A stretch of DNA of 64,000 nucleotides from Tigriopus japonicus (Eukaryota > Arthropoda > Copepoda > Harpacticoida > Harpacticidae). Where the stretch lies: the NCBI GenBank assembly GCA_010645155.1, contig CM021318.1:1413166-1477165 (forward strand), read 5' to 3'. A model generated the notes under the pieces. That model saw only the letters and a list, made by a program, of their open reading frames with translations. It was not told where the DNA came from and did no database searches. A program made the translations under genes and the position numbers. Shown in pieces: positions 47,656 to 58,300 of the stretch (positions within the stretch are counted from its first letter, which is position 1; every line of letters begins with the position of its first letter).

Positions 47656-48860
47656 CTCCAAAAAAACCTCCGAATTTTTCAACTTAAAAAGTTAATCTTG
47701 GAAAAGTTTGGAAAAAACACCTTGCATAATTTTGGAATAAATTTACAAAGAGCCAAAAAGTACATGTACATATGCTCACAATGATTCTCACCTTACAAAA
47801 GTTTCTGTGGTGTAGCTGAAGCTGAATCCCTTGCAATCAATAATGGGTATAAGCCGTTTAATTTATGAAGAGGTTTTCCTTTAATTACATACAATAGTGT
47901 TTATGAATGAATTTGCAGGTCTTGGAAACAATTTCAGCTCATGAACAAAATAAAAGAGTAGTATTCATAGGTTTGTATCTACATGAGAAAAATTATTTTA
48001 GAACAATAATATCGAACCATGAAATATATTGTTTTTAGTGATGCTATTTCATTGCTTGATGTGTCGCCCGGCCCCCCAATTTTTGGAGGAAATATGCAAG
48101 GGCTGGTCCCTTACTAGTATTTAAAGCACGTTGATATAAAATTTCATAAAAGATTCCTTAACAGCCCTCATTTCAATTGAAGGATTATTCTAATTTGCAA
48201 ACATGAGCTCTTTGTTAGACTAAATTTAAAATTATAGTGACAAAATTGTTAAGTCTTACCTCGAGATCTCATCCTTTGAAAAGTGATTAAAATCCTGATG
48301 TTCCTAATTAAGATGGAAACCCAAAAATATTTCTTTATTTATTTTTGTAAAATAATTAATGCTGAAACATTTTACTGGTTATGCCCATCCATACCAAAAG
48401 TCACTAAACACGTAGATCCAAAGATCTTCTATGTTTCAACCTGTTTTCTCCCTTGGGAAGAGCTGTACGTCACATTGTATACGACGGTGCAAACACAAAT
48501 TGTTGATGTCTCCCGGATTCCCGTTTTGCGACGAGTTCCAAAGAATGCAATTAAATGGTCAGCTAAGCTGAGAGTGGTAGGTGTTGCACCCAAAAAAATA
48601 TATATTTGAAGTAACTTCATTCCAGAAACTCGCAACCACAATAGCACGCCCAAGGTTGCATTATGGCCAATAATGTATGCTGCTTCTGACCCCCAAAAAT
48701 TATTTTCCACAAAGTCCAAATACATGGTATCGCCTAAACACAGACTATCGGCGAAAGGCGTTTTAAAACCTGACTCCAACATCAATTAATAAAAGTAGCT
48801 GCTATCCTGTACATTGAGTAACCTGGAACTTTCGTGCTAATTTTCAGAGCAATACAGAGA
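47656..48860. other. AT-rich stretch without a recognised gene
   Basis: It holds short open frames only and no splice structure. Confidence 0.4.
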
Positions 48861-49043
48861 AGGAAGCCAGAGTGGCCGCGCGTACTAATGCTTTCTTACA
48901 CCGTAAGAGCCGAGTGTAAGTGCTTCCCCAGACGTAGCTGGTGTAGGTTCGAATCCTGTTGGGGATCGGATTGAAGCAGTCGGGAGAAATCCTTGTTTAC
49001 AGGGAATCGCATTCCTTGTAGCGGAAGTAGAAAATCCGCAACC
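48861..49043 (+). mobile_element. tRNA-derived SINE, copy 1
   Basis: The head (gaagccagagtggccgcgcg) resembles a class II (Leu/Ser-type) tRNA with an A box, and GGTTCGAATCC is a B box. The body is followed by the tail tttacagggaatcgcattccttgtagcgg, nearly identical to the 3' end of the LINE fragment at 47404-47655, then an A-rich end. It is transcribed from an internal RNA polymerase III promoter and mobilised by the LINE. Confidence 0.82.
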
Positions 49044-50254
49044 AAAAAAAGAAAAATAATGGACTGAATTTTTTGATTTGAGAGCAGTGTAAAATCTAGT
49101 CCTTTAAACACTTTTTTGGACATACGAAAAGGACTTTTGGATTGTCACTTTTCTTTTGATACCCTTCGAAGGTCATTAGTTGGCCCGGACGTATATTTTT
49201 TAAAATATAAATATTTTAAAAATATTTGTTAATTAGTTTTTTGATTTTTTAAATATTTTGGCTGTTTCGAGGAAAAATTAAATATTGTCTTGATTTTTGG
49301 GGCAAAAAAAAAATATTTCAGAAAAAATAGAGCAAAATGAATGAATGGTCAATGCAAAACTAGGATTAGCCAAAACGAACCAAATGCATCAAAATGGCTA
49401 CAAAAGGGAATTTGCACTGAAGTTAAACACTAAAAACCATATTAACTATCATATACGCAAAAAATTGTGCCATTTTTTGAGGCAAATCGAAAATTCTTTT
49501 CCTACATGTCTGAACTTCTATCTTCATATTCTTACCCTCATAAAACTTGGGAAAAGCCTCATAACTGTTTTACAAGTAAAGGGAAAAAACCCATCCATGA
49601 GCATAGAAGTTAAGAACCCAGTCCAAAACCTAGAATTTTTCGCTGATTTTGTTTCACAAATCAGGTCAAAAAGTGATTTAATGATTTTCATATTTTGCTT
49701 GGGAATAATTTAGAATTAGCGGAGATTTGTTTGGGTCCAATGCATGAAAGTCTTCCTTAGGGCTATTGATGACAAGGACGGATATTTCGATTTAATTCGT
49801 GTTGATGGTGGGAGTATCATTTCAAAGGTGTATTCTTAGAGACGTGCATTTTCCCGATGCGATCTCCCGCTTTTTTCCCCCAATGTACCAATTTCGGTAA
49901 AGATTTTCGATCGACTCAAATGCTTTTTCATTTATTTCAACAATGCTTTATGTTGCCTTTCTACAATCAAAATACGCAATCGATGCTTTTTTGTAATTTA
50001 AAACCAATGGCAAAGTAATGAACCACTGACTGTTTGTTCTCTTGAGTATTCTGCATTCCGACTCGAAGCTTCATTTTTATGGCTGTTTTGCACCCAATTG
50101 GTTCAAATGCGCCCAATTTATGGATATGCGCCAAGATAACGAGCATCAGAGGCAGATTTTGTGAGCCTCATTCATTTATAACACTACAACATACTGCATG
50201 AAAGCAAATCTTAATTTTTCTTATAATCTCTTTGAATAGAAATTCCCAACAAAA
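49044..50254. other. AT-rich stretch without a recognised gene
   Basis: Positions 49190-49320 are low-complexity AAATATTT-type sequence. Nothing coding is supported. Confidence 0.4.
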
Positions 50255-50374
50255 AAGCCTGAGTGGCCACGCGTACTTGCGCGTTCTTAAAAGTGCCGAG
50301 TGTAAGTGCTTCCCCAGACGGCGTAGGTTCAAATCCTGTTGGGGGTCGGATTGAAGCTGTCGGGAGAAATCCTT
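50255..50374 (+). mobile_element. tRNA-derived SINE, copy 2 (lacks the LINE tail)
   Basis: It shares head and body with copy 1 (cctgagtggccacgcgtac, B box ggttcaaatcc) but stops at gggagaaatcctt, exactly where the LINE-derived tail begins in the other copies. It abuts copy 3. Confidence 0.75.
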
Positions 50375-50376
50375 AT

Positions 50377-50561
50377 AAGGAAGCCAGAGTGGCCGCGCGT
50401 ACTAATACGTTCTTACGGTGATCCATGTAAGAGCCTAGTGTAAGAGCTTCCCCAGACGGCGTAGGTTCGAATCCTATTGGGGGATCGTATTGAAGCTGTC
50501 GGGAGAAATCCTTGTTTACAGGGAATCGCATTCCTTGTAACGGTAGTAGGAAATCCGCAAC
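50377..50561 (+). mobile_element. tRNA-derived SINE, copy 3
   Basis: A full-length copy with A box, B box ggttcgaatcc, body and LINE-like tail ending in an A-rich run. It directly follows copy 2, forming a dimer-like arrangement. Confidence 0.82.
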
Positions 50562-52138
50562 ACACAAAAAAAAATTGATCTTGACTTCTTTACTGTCCAA
50601 ATGATATTACTGGTAATACCTTAGACACACCTTAGAGAGTTTCAAAGTCACCAAAAAAGTAAAAAGAACAAATCATCTTCATATTTCTTCTATTATTTCT
50701 TTTTCTTTTTATTCTTTATATTTTTCACATTGGTGAAACCTCATTTCATGCCGGAACAGGTAAAGAGCAAACTTTTTAATGCTTTCGAATTGTTCTAATA
50801 TTTCATTGTTTTTCAAAACTGTAATAAGTTTTCTTTAGTTTTCGTACAAGTACAAATGTCATGTTATAGGTACTATACCGGTTTCAGGTGAGCCTGATTT
50901 TTGCCTTCCGTCAGTAATGTAAAGACATTTTTTTTTGCGGATATTCGCGGGATTTAACGAGGCGGTGTATTTTTCTGGTATTACGTTTATTCTTTAATTG
51001 ATATTCTCGGGTTTAGCATTGTTAATCATTCCAAGTAAGTTTTTAAGGTTCAAGATACAACGACGACACAAGAACGAAGAGAACTAAGAAACACATCTAC
51101 AGCAGGACCAAACATTACGGAATATAAAAATAGAAGCAATCATTGATTGTGGTTGCTCATGTAAAAGCAATCAATCCAGAAACATTTCTGCTGCCTTGCT
51201 GGTCGGTTTCAAATTCTAAATTCATCGCTCTTTTTGGGCGTACGAGGACAATATTAGATCTTCTCATTCAGTCAAAATGAGACCGAAAACACTAGGAAAT
51301 AGTCACATAAAAGTTCAATTCGATCCAGGGTCCGAAAGCTTCCACCACTCAATAGAAGCAAGAGCATCTTGACCTTCTTCGATGGGATCAAAGGTCCATG
51401 ATCCGAGGTCCAAATTCAGTGGTTGAAGAGGTGGGTAATTTAACCGGCTCAGATTTTGTTCACATTCGAAAAGATGGCGGCCTCGATTGTGATTATATTT
51501 TTGTTGATACCCCGAATCCGTCCGGAGATAAAACCCGCCCTCTCCAATCCACCCATGGACAGATAACGGTCATATTGAGAAAGATGTTTAGGTAGAGTCG
51601 TTTCTTGTTCCATTGATGTTCCACAGGTTGATGAGCGCTTTGGGATTTTTCTGGTCATTCCCCAACCACGCTGATTGATTTTGGGTTTGGTTTATTGTTG
51701 TTGTTGGACTGACTTACTAAAGTAATTACTTGGACTTGGAGCACCATTAGATTCTTGTTTTGACGATTAATAATAATGGAAATGTGTGTTTGCTTTCTTT
51801 CATCATCCGAAAGGAAAGAGGACGAGAAAGTGGTTGTTGATGATGGAATAATAATAATACGCGGATTAATCGGATTAGCGAGAAGACGACGATGATGATG
51901 ATAATGCGAAGTGTAATAGATTTCTCTTCGGACTTGCTGAGGGCAATTCAAGCTATGCGATCTTTCTCTTGCTTTTTTCGTTTTTAGTACAGGGCTGGTT
52001 TGGTGTTTTCATTTGAGCAGCACTTCGAAGTCGTCATGAACCTCTCAGTGGTTTGGGCGAGTTCTCGAAGTCTTCATGGAAACCATTGTTGAGTATCACA
52101 GTATTATAAATTATTGGGCCACACCCCAGGGGTCACCA
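50562..52138. other. Region downstream of the spectraplakin gene; no other gene recognised
   Basis: It contains trinucleotide-rich patches near 51890 and ACTC-type repeats nearby at 52167-52195. No coding exon was recognised. Confidence 0.4.
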
Positions 52139-52144
52139 TTTATT
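52139..52144 (-). promoter_or_regulatory. Candidate polyadenylation signal of the spectraplakin gene
   Basis: AATAAA on the minus strand lies about 240 bases after the stop codon at 52387. Confidence 0.45.
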
Positions 52145-52386
52145 CTCCTCTGTCTCACGTGACTCGTCATTCACTCATTGACTCACTCACTCACTGACTC
52201 GCCCACCACGTGTTCTCATACTGGATGGATTTTGAATATGGCAGCGTTAATTGCACATCATCTTCAGTTTAGTCGGTTAGAAAACGACATACGTTAGGTA
52301 TATATCGTGCTTATACATGGATGTTTGTGTGTGGAGTAGTTGTAGTTTTCATGTCGAAGAGATGGCGAGATTCTTCGGGAGGGTTT

Positions 52387-55300
52387 TTACCAATTCCGCG
52401 TGGCGGTTTGTTGGCCGAAAGTGCCCTCCGATTTGGCGGCCGAACTCGTTCCAGCCGTATTGAAAGTGGTGGTGGTGGACGTGATTCGAGCCCCATCGGC
52501 CCCATAAGACGTGGTGGTCTTGGAGGTGCGACGAGAGTCGAAATTCGAGGCCACGCCACTCCCACTTCGCTGAATTCGGCCGGAGGTGGTCGAGGACACG
52601 CCCGCGCCTGATGGAGTGCGGTTTCTGAAATGGATCAAGTGAGTTTTGTGTAAGGGATGATTGGCGTCGATGACGAAGATTGAAGGTTATGAAGAGTACT
52701 AATGAATCATCAGTGGTTGGTGCTTGCAATATTAAGGTTAAATGTTAAGATACCTTTGGTTAATCGGTACCGGGATGCTGGACGACGACGGCGTCCTCGA
52801 TCTAGAATTGAACATGATTATCCGTTAGTGTCTGTGGATTATAAAAGATGATATCAAATCAACCATCCGCATTCCAGTGCATCAATCAACCAAGCAGCGA
52901 AAGTATAAAATTGAAAAAATGTAAATATATATGTCCATTTTGAGGCCATGGCAAACGGTGAAATCACAAAGCAGATGCGTAAATAATCCAGCGTGTACTG
53001 TTCGTGGGTGTGTGCTGTTTTTTTCCAAATCAGACCGACAAACCTGGCCGTGATGTAGGAGGTTTTATTCCTATTGGCATGACACAAACTGGACACGGAT
53101 TTTGCACCCCTCAATCTCGTTCTGTGGAAAAGGGGGTGGAAAGAGTCACAGGTTTTACTACAGTACCAACTTAATCAATGCAAAAAGGCATAACTAGGTA
53201 GCACTCTAAATAAAGGGACGGCAATTTACGAAGGTCAAAGGTTATCGAAGGCATGCCACACTTGGGGTGTGTCTGCTGTACCTTGGGGCTTGCCGATAAA
53301 TGCGTGTGTTGGTATAAGGCGTGACGACGAGGCCCGTTTCGGATTGAGTCTCGAGAATCCCCGAGAGATTGTCCTCCTCGGCCTCGTCGTACGTCTCATC
53401 CCGGCATTCTGCCGCCAAATTGGCTTCGGTCAATTCGGCAAAATCGGCGGTAACCGAAATGCTTCTCTGAACCGTGGATCGTCCAGTGGACGATGGATAC
53501 CCGGCATATCGTGGAATGAAGGACCTACATAGATTACAAATACAGTCACTACCATCTCTAAAGATTGAAGGAATTGAATGTCACTTCAATTTCATGTTTA
53601 AGTCTACCTCTTCTTGCCCATTCGATGGCCTAACAGATCTTCTGTGATGCTTTTGGAATGAGCGGTTAAGAGAAAAGAGAGAGAAAGAGGAATGAAGAAT
53701 GAGGTCATTTTGAGTGTGCTCATCATGAAATTGATTGCTCACAGATCGTTTGTAGTGTATTAATACGGGTTTAGTAGCTACCTTAGCGGGGTCGTGTTTG
53801 CCGACGACAAGTTATCTCTGGATGAATAGCAGCCCACGAAGACGGGAATGTTAGTGGCGGAGGCAGTCTTGATGAGCGGACTCGGCCGTGGGGTTATATA
53901 CGACTTGGATCGTACCCTAAATCGGAGTTAGAGTGGGAATAAGAGCGTGTCGAGGTTACATAAGTCAGGGGGGTTAACGAACAAGTCGGTCAGCCTGATG
54001 AACCAAGTCGGGCCCGGTTACTCATGCGCAGAGGCACGATGCCGCCAGCAGTTAATGCAAGGGTCTCTTACCTGGCAGACATCGGGGTTCGATCCGTGGA
54101 GGAGTTGCTATTAGTCCTCATTCGACTCCCGTTGGTCATGGGAGAGGAGGCCTTTCGTGGGGCCGATGAGCCGAATCCCACAGGGTTGGGTCGAAGCGAC
54201 GAGACACGCCCTCCTCCGGATCGCATACTGGAAGATCGTCGGACGGAACTTCCACGAGGCGAGTCATCTGAATTCAGGGACATATTGGAGCCGGTTCGAG
54301 ATGGAGGACGGGATCCATTGCGGGATCCACTGGGCATGGCAGATGAGCGACGAGATTGGAAGGCCATGGTGTCATCGGCGTAGCTGGCACCGCCTGCATC
54401 AAAGGATTGACGGGTTCCTTGCATTGGCAAACTTCTCTCGGATTTCTCCTTGATCTGGAAAATATGGTTCATTGGTTAGGTATCGAGGTTTTTTATTTGC
54501 TTTGGGGGTCTTGGGGTTAGTTGGGGGAAATCAAGGTGGAACACACACACGCGTGTACCATTCTAATGGGTAGCGAATGCTTCCGTGCAGGCAAGAAGAA
54601 CACGTTTTCCGTGTGCCAACTTCCCAGACCATTTTGGACTTGCTGCTGTTGGCGAATGCTTTCAAAAATCGGTAGCAATGCCTCCAAGATGTCATGGGCT
54701 AACAAGTGAAACAAAAAAGCAAACTTTCAAATCGATATCACGTTTTCTTGTCGATTCAATGTGATGTTCTGGTGTGTTTTGTGATTTTAAGGGGGAGAAA
54801 ATGACAGAGTGGAATTTTAGTTCTCGTTCGTTACCTTGGTGATGGGTCCGGAGACACTTGGTCGCTGACCAGAAGCTCCAGATACGGAAGCCCTGCTCTT
54901 GAAAGGCGTCATACTCTGAGAAACGCCCGAGGCAAGAGTGAATTGTTCCCGAAGTTCCACATTGGTTCGGCCCTTGGCTGGAAAACACAAGCGAGGATGG
55001 GGATGTGAGATTAAGACGAGGATTAGTTGGAACGGCGAACAAAAAGCGGCAAAACCAGTTAATGAAACACAAATCAACGCGAGGCGTCATAAACCCAGTT
55101 TAAGCGAAGATGGTGGATAACTCGATGGGTTGACAAAACTCAGGCATGCAGTGTTCACAAATCAGGTCATGGTATCACCCAACAGGTACTCGCGGATGCG
55201 TATAGTTCCTAAGGGTAGATTTTAGAGGGCCCATGGTGAAGTAGGTCTATCAGCTATCTACAAACTCAGGATGATGGAAACAAGCTACAAACTAAAAGTG

Positions 55301-58300
55301 GGTGTGGTATTTTATGGCTAGGAAACAACAGAATGATGCGCCAACCAAAAGAATCACAGCTACACGCGAGAGGTAGGTGGCTCTTACAACTTTTTCTGCT
55401 ATTTGTGCTGGCCTTTCGCGATTCATTGCCACCGGATAAAGATCCCGTGGAGTTCATACGGATGATCTCCACTTGTATTCCAAAAGGACACCACCACTCA
55501 TGCTCATCAGGAGTCTCCAAATTGGGCAGATTGTGGATCACCACTTGAAAGTTTCAAGGAGGATGGAGAAAGCGAGAGAGGGAAAGAGAGTGGCGATTGT
55601 TAGTAGTGACAATTAACACGAGATCGACGGTTACTAAGGGAAATGGGTTAGAAGGAGTTTGAAGGAGGTGGAGGCGGAGGTTGAGGTCCTTGGTTGTAGG
55701 AGAAAGGTACAAAGGCATAAGCAGGGGTGAAATCGGAGGTCTTTCGCATTGATCTGCGAGATGCCCTTCTGGCATGGTTGATAATGAGTCGGGTGAGTCT
55801 AGCCGCTTCTACCCGGGCCATTTCTCTTTCCTCAGGTTCGGAATGATCTAGATGATGGGACCCAAGCTTTGTTCTAGTATATTTGCCCTTTGAGGTCATA
55901 GGTCATATATTGGTCGTTCTCACTCGACAAAGGTAGAGTAGCTTATGTAATTTGTGTAAGATTTTAGATTGTCTGTAAAAATAAGTTTAATGGAATGAAC
56001 CCGACTTACCTCGACAAGGATCATTCTTGACCAGGAATTCATCCAAAGCGACCCAACCGCCGCCAACACGGACCATGACAGTGGATCGGAGAATACGGAC
56101 CAAGCGAAGCTTTTGAGACTCGCCAAACTGGAAAAATGAATAATTGATGGAGAAAATATGCCACATATAGATTACTTTGTTGACTTACCCGGTACTTTCC
56201 TTCGCCCACTTGGAACACCTTGAACTTTTGCCTGCATGTGCACGAAGACACTTGACGGTTGATTTCGTCATCGATCCTCTCGGTGTCGGTGAGAGGACCA
56301 CGGTCCTCCCAATCCGGTCGAAGGGCAGCCATGAACTCCCTCCAATCAATCATGCCCTCACCGTGATCGAATTTATCGGCCACGGCATTCATCTCCAAAC
56401 GTGAAGAAGGGAATTTGTTCTTGAGGATACCCTCGACGAATTCGTCGCGGGCCAAGAAACCGTCCACATCCTCGTCCAACTTCCTCATCAGATCGGTCAC
56501 TCGGGACTTCTTGTTGTTGTGGAACTTCAAGAAGCGTTTCCTCCATTCCTCCCAGTTGAAGTTCTTCACATTCTCGAGCTCTTGGAGGTAGCTCAACTTT
56601 TCCTTGAGTCTGCGGTCGCGTTCCCAAGCCATCATCCACACGTGACGCCATTTGTCCCAAAGAGCCTTGGCTCGAGGATTCTTAATGCCTTGATCATAGC
56701 TCACACTAGCTCGGCTACAAGAAAAATCAAGCGGAAACACGTGGTCAGCAAAAGAACCGGTTAGAAACACGTGTTAGAAATCAGCTGTTTACCTTCCCTT
56801 CCGGTCAAATCTTGGCCGACGATCAGGGGTGGCCCGATCTCCAGGGCTGATACGGCTGAAAATTCAGATGTGACAAGTTAGATTCAATGGTCCTAACATT
56901 TGAAAGGGAAAGAGGGTTATTAGTCAACTCGGAGGAAAATGTCAGTAAGGAGGAGTAGGAGACACAATAGACACAACAAACAAATCAAACTAAGGACAAG
57001 TGAAAACACCTCAGACAAACTAAACGGACAGACTGTCACCCTAAGACACCGGAAAAAAGTCGAACGGACGAAAAACACAAAAGGAATAACATAAAAATAC
57101 GATTCTTTTGATCAGTATCAGTCTAGTTGTTGGATGGACATGGACGTGGACGTGGATATCGACAGACAGGGACGGACGGTTGGATCAGTTGGTTGAAGGT
57201 GAGTATTGGCGTTTTAGTGTCGAGGTTTCAGTGTGGTAGTTGTTCATTCCAGGTTTCAAGCATTTAGAGGTCAATTGGTAGTACGGGTAATTGTCAGAGG
57301 GTAAGCCTTTGGTTTTAGTAAGAATCGGTCATGCCCAATTACAGGAGGGGACCTGATGCTGTTGGATTAGCAAGATTAAGTTCATGGATGAGATAGTTCG
57401 GTGGAATTGCCGTTGTGAGGGCGAGTATGATTGATTAATAATTGTTTTTCAAGTCTTCCCTTTAGGGTTAACGATTACGTTACTAAGAGAAAGGGTTTGC
57501 TATAAAAAGGGATGTGTTTCGAACCTTGTTCTACGGCCACCGTAGATATCATCTCTGATGGGAATTGAGCTGGAGAGAACGGGGAGATGGGAACGTTAGA
57601 CTTTTGGTTGGTAGGGTAGAAGAAAAATCATTGCTAGTGTGTTCGTTTTGTGAATTCCATTGCCAAGTTCATGATGAAATAGGTTAGTGGTAATTCAACT
57701 CGAAAAAGTATCTACTACTCTCTTTGCTGTTAGCGCCATCAAAGTGATTGAGATCAATAGTATTAATAGCACCTTTGCTCATATAAGTAATCAAGCCAGG
57801 GTTTAGGGTAATCCCGTGAGGGCGAGCTCCACTCTCTGTCGATCCAATGGCTAAATTTGGGGCAAAATGGAACAAAAAGAGCCAATTAACGACCAAAAAA
57901 CAAAAAGAAAAAATACAACCCAACATATCCGGCAACAAAAATATACATTCAGGTAAACGTGACGATTTGCGACCTCTACAACAACATAAAAATATCTATA
58001 TGTACAAATAAATTCAAAGCTCTCTCTTAACTACCTATTGGTCATAAGGTCCGTTGGATGATCCGGCAAATCATGACTGAATGCAAATATAAAAGAGCAA
58101 GAGAAAGAAACACTCTGGTTAAGCGGGATTAAAAGAAAGTATCAACCTATCACTAATATGAAACATTGGTCTTATCCTAAAGTTAATGGTCGTTAGCGAC
58201 AGAATAACAGAGGAGTGCCAATTGAGTTGTCACAATACCTTGGTCTACGCGAGGGATCAAAATCAGGCGAATGTTCTCGGGACTCACGTCTGAATTCATG

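Noticed and set aside
48861..50561. Three tRNA-like sequences with A and B boxes
   Set aside because: They continue into a shared body and a LINE-type tail and are diverged and repeated, so they are SINE heads, not functional tRNA genes.
52321..52611. 96-codon plus-strand Gly/Arg-rich frame
   Set aside because: It overlaps the terminal spectraplakin exon (52624-52387), whose minus-strand frame, acceptor and phase fit the gene. The Gly/Arg pattern is its complement.
53602..53652. Short acceptor/donor-bounded block between two tail exons of spectraplakin
   Set aside because: It enters in phase 2 but leaves in phase 0, so it cannot join the neighbouring phase-2 exons.
54517..54714. Possible alternative spectraplakin end (frame with [19 protein letters not shown])
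   Set aside because: The acceptor phase would fit the GAS2 exon, but the carboxyl part looks random and the region lies in the intron between two well-supported exons. Kept out of the gene model.
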